7,593 nt of DNA from an uncultured Pseudoflavonifractor sp. (GCA_947565875.1 CANOHR010000047.1:1-7593), one strand, 5' to 3'. Shown: positions 1 through 5,329, counted from the stretch's first letter. Notes: generated by a model not told the origin, from the sequence alone. Numbers and translations: made by a program.

Positions 1-221
1 TATCCGTTAACGACCAACTCCGTAATAATTTCCACATCGGCCCGATAAATATGCTCACCGTTGGTCTTTCGGATCTTTTCCCGGACCGCCTGTAAAAATA
101 CGGGGTCCGTGAAGGCGGCCTCTATGGGCTCACCGCCCTCCGTCTCAAGCGTGGACGCCTGTATACACGGCAGGAGCGCCGCTACAACCAACAATATGCA
201 CATTTTTTGTTTTATTCTCAT
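1..221 (-). CDS. Secreted leucine-rich-repeat-like protein, N-terminus only (partial)
   Basis: The gene starts at an ATG at 221-219 and runs off the left edge, leaving 73 complete codons. A Shine-Dalgarno AGGGAG (231-236) sits 9 nt upstream. The first residues are basic (MRIKQK), followed by a hydrophobic stretch (CILLVVAALLPCIQA), which reads as a Sec signal peptide probably cut after about residue 22. The cysteine context LLPC is a poor lipobox, so a lipoprotein is unlikely. From about residue 38 the sequence FTDPVFLQAVREKIRK, then a spacer and ADVEIITELVVNG, follows the pattern that opens many bacterial leucine-rich-repeat (internalin-like) surface proteins: an aromatic DPxF, xxAVRxxL helix cap, then the first xLxLxxN-type strand. 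The repeats themselves lie outside the window, so the LRR assignment rests on this cap alone. Codon use is visibly less GC-rich than in the downstream genes. No dedicated promoter was seen between it and the small RNA upstream. Confidence 0.72.
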   Translation of the reverse strand, partial: MRIKQKMCILLVVAALLPCIQASTLETEGGEPIEAAFTDPVFLQAVREKIRKTNGEHIYRADVEIITELVVNG

Positions 222-245
222 CCGCTTTATCTCCCTTTCCCCTGA

Positions 246-302
246 TTTCCTCACGGCAGGGTCGGGGGGCTTACGCCCCCCTTTCCCTTTTCCGTGAGGA
301 AA
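246..302. repeat. Nested inverted repeat between small RNA and LRR gene
   Basis: An 11-bp perfect inverted repeat (246-256 TTTCCTCACGG with 292-302) encloses a second hairpin, GGGGGGC-TTAC-GCCCCCC (264-281). On the minus strand it lies between the end of the small RNA and the ribosome-binding site of the secreted-protein gene, so it would form a leader hairpin in any read-through transcript. No U-tract follows it on the minus strand, so it is not a normal terminator there. Its right arm overlaps the 3' closing arm of the small RNA (296-308), so the two foldings exclude each other. Confidence 0.6.
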
Positions 303-502
303 ACAAAACGTGCCGTGCGGGTCAAAACCCAACACAGCACGTCAAAACAGCAACACAACCTGTCATTCTCCCTTGCCAAAAAGGCCAAAACAGGGTAGAA
401 TAACAGACGGTGCAGAGTCCTTCTGTTGTGTGGGCGAGTAAGCGCCCGCGCAGGCCCTTGGGTGTTCCAGCACCCAAGGGCTGCCACTATTTTGTTTTCC
501 TC
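296..502 (-). ncRNA. Structured small RNA of about 207 nt, class not assigned
   Basis: Several independent signals agree. A sigma-A-type promoter (509-537) predicts a start near 502, and an intrinsic minus-strand terminator ends near 298. The predicted 5' end GAGGAAAACAAAA (502 to 490) is perfectly complementary over 13 bp to the 3' end (308 to 296), closing the whole RNA. Inside, in transcript order, are an 11-bp hairpin with a 6-nt loop (481-471/464-454), a 5-bp hairpin (447-443/436-432), a 7-bp long-range helix (431-425/359-353) enclosing a 9-bp helix with one bulge (401-392/373-365), and the terminator stem. In the terminator stem two positions are G-U wobbles only if the minus strand is the RNA. 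This is a multibranched fold, unlike the rod shape of 6S RNA. Size and terminal pairing are compatible with raiA-type RNAs of Firmicutes, but I cannot confirm this by eye. A 78-codon open frame crosses it (487-251) and is best ignored. Confidence 0.75.
298..341 (-). terminator. Intrinsic terminator of the small RNA
   Basis: On the minus strand a 14-bp stem (341-327 with 322-309) carries one bulged base and a 4-nt loop (TTTG), followed by TTTTGTTTTCC. Two pairs (336/314 and 332/318) are G-U wobbles in minus-strand RNA but would be C-A mismatches in plus-strand RNA, which fixes the direction. Confidence 0.82.
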
Positions 503-508
503 TTTTTT

Positions 509-537
509 ATTTTACTCCATATCTTTCCAGATGGCAA
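509..537 (-). promoter_or_regulatory. Sigma-A-type promoter of the small RNA
   Basis: On the minus strand the -35 element is TTGCCA (537-532; 5 of 6 consensus bases), followed by a 17-nt spacer and a -10 element TAAAAT (514-509; 5 of 6). Transcription should start near 502, exactly where the terminal complementary arm of the small RNA begins. Confidence 0.8.
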
Positions 538-600
538 GGACTTTATGACGGTTTCTCCCCTTTTGGGTGGAGGGGATAGTCATAAAGTCCTTTTTTGTTT
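536..600 (+). terminator. Long inverted repeat with T-tract, terminator-like on the plus strand
   Basis: A 14-bp perfect inverted repeat, AAGGACTTTATGAC (536-549) with its complement (579-592), has a 29-nt centre that can add a 5-bp stem (556-560/572-576). TTTTTTGTTT follows on the plus strand, the form of an intrinsic terminator. Nothing that needs terminating was recognised on the plus strand to its left. On the minus strand, where it would follow the nucleotidyltransferase gene, only two Ts follow. It abuts the -35 box of the small-RNA promoter and may act as an insulator or bidirectional terminator. The inverted repeat is certain; the function is inferred. Confidence 0.55.
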
Positions 601-637
601 GTTGGAGTTTTGGTTTACATAATATTCAAACGTTGGC

Positions 638-749
638 GGTTTCCCCGAATCAACGGGGAAACCATCAGGTGGTCCCGGCGGACCGCCGGGGAGGTTGGTC
701 CCTACAAAACCGGAGTGCCATACCTGGGCGGGAGGGGCAAGCCCCTCCC
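638..749. repeat. Cluster of GC-rich palindromes (REP-like)
   Basis: Three hairpins lie in 112 bp just downstream of the nucleotidyltransferase stop codon. They are a 10-bp perfect stem GGTTTCCCCG (638-647/654-663), an 8-bp stem TCCCGGCG (673-680/684-691, one G-U) and an 8-bp stem GGGAGGGG (730-737/742-749). Read on the minus strand, the outer two sit behind the same GTAGGG lead-in. This matches, from general memory, a style of dispersed intergenic palindrome seen in Clostridia. None has a T-tract. The gene-free stretch 593-757 holds nothing else recognisable. Confidence 0.55.
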
Positions 750-757
750 CTACGGTC

Positions 758-3055
758 TTATTCCCGGTCCAGCTTCTTCAGCTTTTCCTCGTACTCCCCG
801 CAAAGTTCAGCGGCGGTCTCCATGTCTACCGCCTCCGCGATGAGGCGCAGGGCGTTTCGGGAACCGGAGGGGACCAGATAGATCCAGCCCTCCCCCGCCC
901 GCAGGCGGACGCCCTCTCCCTGAGAAACGGCGGAGAGGCTCTCCAACGCCCGGCCCATGACCCGGCCCCGGCCGGTGTGAAGGGGGACCTCCCCCCGGAC
1001 GGTGGCAAAGTTGGGAATGGAATGATCCAGCCGGGACAGGGTCTCCCCCGTCAGCCCTAACCGGGCGGCAATACGGCAGGCGGCCAGGACAGCGTCCCAC
1101 ATCCAGGGCTCCTCCCGCCACAGCTTCTCGGCCTCCTCCCCATCCTGGCCCAAGCGAAGAAGACGGCCCTGAAAGCTGTCCGCCACCTGCTGGGCGGCAG
1201 AGGGGGCCCAGGCCGGAAGGGCGGCCTGCTTCCGGCCATGCTCCATCTCGATCCTCGTCAGCAGCACCAGCACCCGGTCGGGAGAGATCATACGCCCCTC
1301 CTCGTCCCAGGCGGTGAGCCGAAACCCTCCCCAGTCCGCGGAAAAGGTGGGCTCCCCCCGGCTCATCCCCCGGCGGACCTGGCAGCCCAGAGCGGTAAGG
1401 GCGGAGGCCAATACATCATTGGCCCCCTCCCCTTTTTCCACCCGCACTCTCAAAGGGCGCAGGGGCAGGCCGCTCAGCCGGGTGAGCCGTGCTGCCTCGG
1501 CGGCGTAGCCCGGACGGACCCCCGCCACCGTCTCCCATTTTCCTATGCCCACAGCGGGCACACGGCTTCCCTCCCCCCGGAGAAGAGCGCCTTCGATCTT
1601 CCTCTGCTCTCCCCGCGCCAGGGCAAGACCCGACCGGCCAAAAAGCCGGACCTCGGCGGCGTCCCCGTCCTGCTGAACAAAGGCAGTCATGGGAAGGGTA
1701 TAATACCGGCCCAACCAGGCCGCGGCAGAAGCGCAGGGTGCGTCGCTTATAAGGGCGGTCCCTCCGGCGGCGGTAACACCGCAGCCAATGGCCCGAACCA
1801 GCATGGCCGCCCCGTTTCCTCCGGCCCAGCCAAGTCCTACCTGCTCCCGCTCCCCCAAAAGGGAGCCCAGGGAAAGCATAGCCTCGGCCGTCAGATCCTC
1901 CCCCACTCTTCCCCGCAATGCGCCGCCGGCGGAGAATTTTAAGGGGGCGCTCTGCCCCACCGTCACCTGAGAGGCCGTGGCTCTTCCCCCCTCGCTCACG
2001 CGGCGGCCGGGCCAAAGTTTGACCCCGGGGGCCACGATGGCCTCGGCGCCTACCACGGCTCCCTCTCCCAGCACGGCGCCGGGGTTGACCACCGCCCGAC
2101 GGTGGACGGCGGCGCCCTTACACAAAATAGCCCCTGAGACCTCCGCCCCCTCCCCCAGGCCGGCCCCCAACAACACCGAGCGCTCTACCACCGCTCCGGT
2201 CTCCACGGTGGAACCCTCGGCGATGACGGCATAGGGGCCGATGACACAGCCGGGGGCCAGAGTGGTCCTCCGGCCCACCCAGCAGGGCTCCTTTACCGTC
2301 ACCCCCGCCGGGATCCGCCCCCGCCCCGTCTCCAGATCCAGTTTTACCTTTCCGTCCAAAGCGTCGTGAAGGCTCTCCAGATAAGCCCCACAGTCGCCCA
2401 TGTCCTGCCAGTAGCCTGTCGCCTCCCAGCCGTAAAGAGCCTCCCCCTTGGAGAGGAGCAGGGGAAAAAGCTCCTTGCCGAAGTCGCAGGCCGTCCCCTC
2501 CGGCACCAGATCCATAGCCCGGCGGGAGAGGACATAGACCCCGGTATTCACAAGTTCCGTATCCACCTGGCCCCAGCCCGGCTTTTCCACAAAGCCCAGC
2601 ACCCGGCCCTCAGCGTCGGTGCGGACAAGGCCGTACTCCAGGGGCTCTCTCCGGCGGAAAAGAGCCAGGGTGGCCGCCGAGCGGCGGCTTTGATGGAGGG
2701 CGGCAAACTCGGTGAGGTCCAGATCGCAGACCGCGTCGCCGCTGATGACCAGGAAGTCATCCTCCCCCAGAAAATCCATGCATTTTTTGACTCCGCCGGC
2801 GGTGCCAAGGGGCTCCTCCTCCACAAAATAGGTAAGCTTTACCCCATAGTCCCCGCCGTCACCAAAGTGATCGGTGACGGCGGCGCTCAGACACCGGAGG
2901 GTGACGGCGATCTCCGTCACTCCATGGCGGCGGAGCAGATCCAGGATATGTCCCAGCACCGGCTTTCCCAGCAGGGGGGTCATGGGCTTGGGTCTTCCAA
3001 TGGTCAGGGGCCGCAGGCGGCTTCCCTCTCCCCCCGCCAAAATTACTGCCTTCAC
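758..3055 (-). CDS. Nucleotidyltransferase / left-handed beta-helix / degenerate phosphomannomutase fusion
   Basis: The protein has 765 residues. The start chosen is GTG at 3055: AAAGGTGG (3073-3066) lies about 8 nt upstream, and the product then begins MKAVILAGGEGSRLRPLT as in the family. An in-frame GTG at 3067 lacks a well-placed ribosome site. Domain 1 (1-235) is a complete sugar-1-phosphate nucleotidyltransferase: GG-x-GSRL-x-PLT (8-18), RPKPM (21-25), SGD (105-107), EKP (157-159), LVNTGVYV (168-175) and WQDMGD (216-221). Domain 2 (about 245-345) has hexapeptide-type left-handed helix repeats. Domain 3 (about 375-765) keeps the outline of a phosphomannomutase (RGRVGEDLT at 381-389, late PSGS at 729-732). 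It lacks the catalytic serine motif (TASHNP) and the metal loop (DPDGDR is replaced by ADWGGF at 573-578). The family usually makes NDP-sugars such as GDP-mannose for cell-surface glycans. The transferase is probably active and the mutase part probably not; the sugar and nucleotide are undetermined. No clear promoter was seen. Confidence 0.9.
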   Translation of the reverse strand: MKAVILAGGEGSRLRPLTIGRPKPMTPLLGKPVLGHILDLLRRHGVTEIAVTLRCLSAAVTDHFGDGGDYGVKLTYFVEEEPLGTAGGVKKCMDFLGEDDFLVISGDAVCDLDLTEFAALHQSRRSAATLALFRRREPLEYGLVRTDAEGRVLGFVEKPGWGQVDTELVNTGVYVLSRRAMDLVPEGTACDFGKELFPLLLSKGEALYGWEATGYWQDMGDCGAYLESLHDALDGKVKLDLETGRGRIPAGVTVKEPCWVGRRTTLAPGCVIGPYAVIAEGSTVETGAVVERSVLLGAGLGEGAEVSGAILCKGAAVHRRAVVNPGAVLGEGAVVGAEAIVAPGVKLWPGRRVSEGGRATASQVTVGQSAPLKFSAGGALRGRVGEDLTAEAMLSLGSLLGEREQVGLGWAGGNGAAMLVRAIGCGVTAAGGTALISDAPCASAAAWLGRYYTLPMTAFVQQDGDAAEVRLFGRSGLALARGEQRKIEGALLRGEGSRVPAVGIGKWETVAGVRPGYAAEAARLTRLSGLPLRPLRVRVEKGEGANDVLASALTALGCQVRRGMSRGEPTFSADWGGFRLTAWDEEGRMISPDRVLVLLTRIEMEHGRKQAALPAWAPSAAQQVADSFQGRLLRLGQDGEEAEKLWREEPWMWDAVLAACRIAARLGLTGETLSRLDHSIPNFATVRGEVPLHTGRGRVMGRALESLSAVSQGEGVRLRAGEGWIYLVPSGSRNALRLIAEAVDMETAAELCGEYEEKLKKLDRE

Positions 3056-3121
3056 GCGGAACACCACCTTTTACATGATGTTCCTTAGTATGGCTCCAAA
3101 AAATCGGAAACATACCCGGAC

Positions 3122-3150
3122 TTGTCCTTCCGACCGGGCTATGGTATGAT
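3122..3150 (+). promoter_or_regulatory. Sigma-A-type promoter of the DUF1653 operon
   Basis: A -35 element TTGTCC (3122-3127; 4 of 6) is followed by 17 nt and a -10 element TATGAT (3145-3150; 5 of 6). Transcription should start near 3157, about 25 nt before the first ATG. The -35 sits in a short palindrome, GGAC-TT-GTCC (3118-3127), that could be an operator, though a 10-bp palindrome in GC-rich DNA may be chance. Confidence 0.65.
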
Positions 3151-3181
3151 AGGATATATATTTATGAGGGGAGGGTCCGGC

Positions 3182-3397
3182 ATGGAGGAACTGAAACCTG
3201 GAAAATACCGGCATTTCAAAGGAAACGAATATCGGCTCATCGCCGTGGCAAAACACTCGGAGACGTTGGCGCCCATGGTAGTCTACGAGGCCCTTTACGG
3301 CGAGGGCGGTCTTTGGGTCCGCCCGGCGGAAATGTGGAGCGAGCAGGTAGACCGGGACGGCTATTCCGGCCCCCGGTTCACTTATATAGGAGAGTAA
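3182..3397 (+). CDS. DUF1653 family protein
   Basis: The protein has 71 residues and is complete. The start is ATG 3182, after a purine-rich GAGGGGAGGG. A longer open frame upstream would begin inside the promoter and is rejected. The sequence carries the family signature throughout: PGKYRHFKGNEYRLI (6-20), AKHSETLAPMVVYEALYG (23-40), GGLWVRP (42-48) and a terminal PRF (64-66). DUF1653 proteins are small cytoplasmic proteins of unknown function, common in Gram-positive and other bacteria, with a compact all-beta look and conserved Tyr, Trp and Arg residues. The next gene starts 4 nt after its stop and shares its transcript. No function is assigned. Confidence 0.9.
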   Translation: MEELKPGKYRHFKGNEYRLIAVAKHSETLAPMVVYEALYGEGGLWVRPAEMWSEQVDRDGYSGPRFTYIGE

Positions 3398-3401
3398 GAC
3401 G

Positions 3402-3734
3402 ATGAACATTCAGATCTTTGGAAAGTCCAAGTGCTTTGATACCAAGAAGGCGGAGCGGTATTTTAAGGAGCGGCGGGTAAAATTTCAGGCGGTGGACCTC
3501 CTCCGTTACGGCATGAGCCGGGGGGAGCTTCAGAGCGTGATCCGGGCGGTGGGGCTGGAGGAACTGATCGACTGGAAAAACCCGGACTCCGCCCTTCTGA
3601 AGTATCTCTCTCCTGAGGAGGCTAAACTGGAAAAGCTCTTTGAGGATCCCAAACTTATCAAGACCCCGGTGGTACGCAACGGAAAGCAGGCTACGGTGGG
3701 GTATCAGCCTGAGGTTTGGAAAGGCTGGGAGTAA
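3402..3734 (+). CDS. ArsC/Spx-like thioredoxin-fold protein (arsenate reductase family)
   Basis: The protein has 110 residues and is complete. The ATG lies 4 nt after the DUF1653 stop, and its ribosome site AGGAGAG overlaps the end of that gene, so the two are translationally close. The fold signature is present: beta strand NIQIFG, active-site loop KSKCFDTKKAERYFKER (8-24), the VDL strand (31-33), a helical middle with WKNPDSALLK (58-67), then the cis-proline segment LIKTPVVRNGKQATVGY (85-101). Cys11 is the only cysteine, so there is no CXXC. Family members include true arsenate reductases and Spx/YffB-type proteins. No arsenic-resistance gene is nearby, so a housekeeping thiol or glutathione-linked role is as likely as arsenate reduction. 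Length fits the family (about 110-120 residues). A strong terminator follows directly. Confidence 0.85.
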   Translation: MNIQIFGKSKCFDTKKAERYFKERRVKFQAVDLLRYGMSRGELQSVIRAVGLEELIDWKNPDSALLKYLSPEEAKLEKLFEDPKLIKTPVVRNGKQATVGYQPEVWKGWE

Positions 3735-3740
3735 AGGTTT

Positions 3741-3778
3741 GCCCCACCCGCGCAAAATGCGTGGGCGGGGCGGTTTTT
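3741..3778 (+). terminator. Intrinsic terminator of the DUF1653-ArsC operon
   Basis: A 14-position stem, GCCCCACCCGCGCA (3741-3754) with 3758-3771, has one A-C mismatch, one G-U pair and a 3-nt loop. TTTTT follows at 3774-3778. It lies 7 nt past the stop codon, between convergent genes. On the minus strand no good T-tract follows, so it acts mainly on the plus-strand operon. Confidence 0.85.
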
Positions 3779-3796
3779 ATGGGATAAATTTACATT

Positions 3797-4777
3797 TTAC
3801 CCCTCCAACGCCCTTTGCAGCATGTTCCGGTACTCCTCCACCGCCCAGTCGGGGGCGGTGAGGACCGCCTTGCCCTCCAGGCCAAAGAGCCAACCGTAAA
3901 ACTGGGGGGAGACCACCGCGTCCACCGTCAGGACAAAGTGGTCCCCACCGTCGGGGATCAACATGGCCTCCTGGCCGAAGCGGTCCAGCATGACGTTTAC
4001 AAAGCTGTTCTCGCACCGGAGACGCACCTTGCCCTCTTTCCCGGAAAACATGTGAAAGTGCTTCTGTCCATACTCCGCCAAATCGAAGCTTTTGCAGCTT
4101 TCATCCCCTTCCCGGGAGGATGTAGTCACGGACAGGGACTCCATCCGGTCCACCCGGTAATGGCGAAGCTGCCCCTTTTTATGCTCCCAGCCCACCAGGT
4201 AATAATTCTCGTCGCTCCAAATGAGACCGTAGGGGGAGACGGTATACCACAACCCGTCCCGGCGGAATACCTTCTCCCGACGGGCGTTATAATCAAAATA
4301 CCGGAACGTTACCGCCCGCCCGGCAGCAATGGCGGTGTGGAGCGCGTCGATGGCATAGTAGACGCTCTCATTCTCCGTCTTTACCCGGTGGTCCACATAG
4401 ACCTGACGGCGAAGCTGCTTGGCCCGGTGTTCGCTGGTAAGGCCCGCAAGCTTTTTGATCAGGCTCTCGCTCTTTTTCCGGCTGATAAACCGGGAGGACT
4501 GGACCGCATCCACCAAAAGCTTCAGTTCGGGAAGCTCAAAGTCCCTCTCCCCAATAAACCATCCCCCGTTTTTTCCCTTTCGCAGCTGTACGTCCAGTCC
4601 GAACTCCCGCAGGGCCTCCATATCGGTATAAACGCTTTTTCGCTCTGCCGGGATCCCCTCCCGCTCCAAAGCCCGGATCAGTTCCGGGGTGGAAATAGGA
4701 TGCTCCTCGTCCCCTTTCCGCAGCAACAGCTGACAGAGCAGGAGCAACTTTGTCTTCTGATTTCCCTTTCTGGCCAT
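3797..4777 (-). CDS. WYL-domain transcriptional regulator (HTH, WYL, C-terminal extension)
   Basis: The protein has 326 residues and is complete, a usual length for single-WYL regulators. The start is ATG 4777, with GGGGAGAGGA ending 5 nt upstream. Residues 7-70 form a winged helix-turn-helix, with STPELIRALEREG (29-41) and recognition-helix segment ERKSVYTDMEALREFG (45-60). Residues about 138-220 form the WYL domain: TFRYFDY (157-163), YTVSPYGLIWSDENYYLVGW (178-197; YYLVGW stands in for the WYL core) and HYRVDRM (206-212). Residues about 245-325 match the C-terminal WCX extension. WYL regulators bind nucleic-acid or small-molecule ligands and act as repressors or activators; the ligand here cannot be told. 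It is divergent from the riboswitch-epimerase unit, with promoters about 30 bp apart, so it may influence that promoter as well as its own. Confidence 0.92.
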   Translation of the reverse strand: MARKGNQKTKLLLLCQLLLRKGDEEHPISTPELIRALEREGIPAERKSVYTDMEALREFGLDVQLRKGKNGGWFIGERDFELPELKLLVDAVQSSRFISRKKSESLIKKLAGLTSEHRAKQLRRQVYVDHRVKTENESVYYAIDALHTAIAAGRAVTFRYFDYNARREKVFRRDGLWYTVSPYGLIWSDENYYLVGWEHKKGQLRHYRVDRMESLSVTTSSREGDESCKSFDLAEYGQKHFHMFSGKEGKVRLRCENSFVNVMLDRFGQEAMLIPDGGDHFVLTVDAVVSPQFYGWLFGLEGKAVLTAPDWAVEEYRNMLQRALEG

Positions 4778-4803
4778 AGTTTTCCTCTCCCCTTGCCTTT
4801 ATT

Positions 4804-4819
4804 GTCCTATAAGCAGGAC
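4804..4819. promoter_or_regulatory. Candidate operator dyad at the WYL-gene start site
   Basis: The dyad GTCCT-N6-AGGAC (4804-4808, 4815-4819) overlaps the -10 element and the predicted transcription start of the WYL regulator. A dyad placed here fits autoregulation by the encoded protein or another dimeric repressor. It could also be a small hairpin in the mRNA leader. The half-sites are only 5 bp. Confidence 0.4.
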
Positions 4820-4846
4820 TATACCCTATTTTCTCCTCCTTTGCAA
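4818..4846 (-). promoter_or_regulatory. Sigma-A-type promoter of the WYL regulator
   Basis: On the minus strand the -35 element is TTGCAA (4846-4841; 4 of 6), with a 17-nt spacer and a -10 element TATAGT (4823-4818; 5 of 6). The expected start is near 4811, giving a short leader of about 33 nt before the ATG at 4777. Confidence 0.65.
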
Positions 4847-4875
4847 GGTTTTTTCCTCTCCCCTTTCCTCCCGCC

Positions 4876-4904
4876 TTGACAAGTTCTCCCATGCGTGATA
4901 CCAT
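4876..4904 (+). promoter_or_regulatory. Strong promoter driving the lysine riboswitch
   Basis: A perfect -35 TTGACA (4876-4881) is followed by a 17-nt spacer and TACCAT (4899-4904; 4 of 6). A TG one base before the -10 (4896-4897) makes it an extended -10 promoter. The start should be near 4911, just ahead of the riboswitch P1 stem. Confidence 0.8.
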
Positions 4905-4917
4905 ACTGGAGAACCAA

Positions 4918-5083
4918 CCTGTATAGAGGCGCGGTCTCCATCAGTACCTTCCACAAGGCCAGGCAGCCGTCGGGAGGGAAAGGGGAAACCGCCGAGGGAG
5001 ACAAGGGTGCCTGCCGCTTGCTCTTCCGGGCCGTCGGGGAATACCCGCCGGACTGTCACAGTTTCTGTGGAGCGCTATCCGGG
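4918..5083 (+). promoter_or_regulatory. Lysine riboswitch (L box) aptamer
   Basis: The conserved lysine-aptamer blocks appear in order: ATAGAGGCGCGG (4923-4934), AGTA (4943-4946), GGGAAAGGGGAAACCGCCGA (4976-4995), GGGGAATACCC (5036-5046), ACTGTCAC (5052-5059) and GTGGAGCGCTATC (5067-5079). They match my memory of the Thermotoga and Bacillus lysC aptamers closely. Visible helices: P1 CCTG-x-ATAG (4918-4926) with CTAT-x-CGGG (5075-5083), one mismatch; P4 4998-5005 with 5017-5023, one bulge; P5 around 5031-5050; P6 CACAG-TTT-CTGTG (5057-5069). Free lysine should stabilise the fold and shut off the genes downstream through the terminator at 5133. Without lysine, GAGCG (5070-5074) can pair with CGCTC (5136-5140) in the left arm of the terminator, a simple anti-termination scheme (inferred). 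The first gene downstream is a dipeptide epimerase, an unusual target for this class. Confidence 0.93.
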
Positions 5084-5132
5084 TCTGTGGGGCCATCTGG
5101 CAGCCTTTGGGCACCGGTCTTACACTCCTTTT

Positions 5133-5164
5133 GGACGCTCTCTGCGGAGAGCGTCCGTTTTTTT
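5133..5164 (+). terminator. Riboswitch expression-platform terminator
   Basis: A 10-bp perfect stem, GGACGCTCTC (5133-5142) with GAGAGCGTCC (5147-5156), has a 4-nt loop and is followed by seven Ts at 5158-5164. It lies 50 nt after the aptamer and is the expected OFF-state structure. Its left arm can pair with the 3' side of the aptamer at 5070-5074. Confidence 0.92.
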
Positions 5165-5240
5165 GCAAGGCTCTCCCCTTTTTCTGCCACGAAAAAATGG
5201 GGCAATACGCTGAAAAGGAAAGGCCTTTCCCCGCTTTTCC

Positions 5241-5269
5241 TTTACATGGAAAAGAAAACGTGGTAAAAT
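5241..5269 (+). promoter_or_regulatory. Second promoter, upstream of the dipeptide epimerase
   Basis: A -35 TTTACA (5241-5246; 5 of 6), a 17-nt spacer and a -10 TAAAAT (5264-5269; 5 of 6) lie downstream of the riboswitch terminator. The start would be near 5276, leaving a leader of about 70 nt. If active it gives lysine-independent expression of the epimerase. The segment between the terminator and this promoter holds only a 14-bp palindrome, GGAAAGGCCTTTCC (5217-5230). Confidence 0.65.
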
Positions 5270-5287
5270 AATTTATCTACATGAATC

Positions 5288-5329
5288 GGGAAATTTGAAT
5301 CTGCCGGAGGCAAAAATTTCAAATTTTCT
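5288..5329 (+). promoter_or_regulatory. Leader hairpin ahead of the epimerase ribosome site
   Basis: A 9-bp perfect inverted repeat, AAATTTGAA (5291-5299) with TTCAAATTT (5318-5326), extends with one G-C and two G-U pairs to span 5288-5329. It ends 3 nt before the Shine-Dalgarno GGGAGG (5332-5337). It may shape ribosome access or mRNA stability; no ligand-binding motif was recognised. Confidence 0.45.

Noticed and set aside
251..487. 78-codon minus-strand open frame with several Cys and Trp residues
   Set aside because: It runs through the hairpins and terminator of the small RNA, has no clear ribosome site, and its residue mix (many Arg, Thr, Pro) looks like translated structural RNA.
2366..3088. 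240-codon plus-strand open frame
   Set aside because: It is antisense to the intact nucleotidyltransferase domain and has no ribosome site or recognisable motif.
3128..3181. Longer DUF1653 start from the TTG at 3122
   Set aside because: It would begin within the promoter -35 box; the ATG at 3182 has a good ribosome site and matches the family's N-terminus.
3815..4879. 354-codon plus-strand open frame
   Set aside because: It is antisense to the WYL regulator, which has recognisable domains, a promoter and a ribosome site; long antisense frames are expected in GC-rich DNA.
4911..5165. Cobalamin riboswitch or 6S RNA as an explanation for the structured leader
   Set aside because: A GGTGCC and a GGGAATAC...ACTGT stretch first suggested a B12 element, but the ordered blocks and helices fit the lysine aptamer far better.
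4895..5266. 123-codon plus-strand open frame over the riboswitch region
   Set aside because: It crosses the conserved lysine aptamer and its terminator, lacks a Shine-Dalgarno site, and resembles no protein family.
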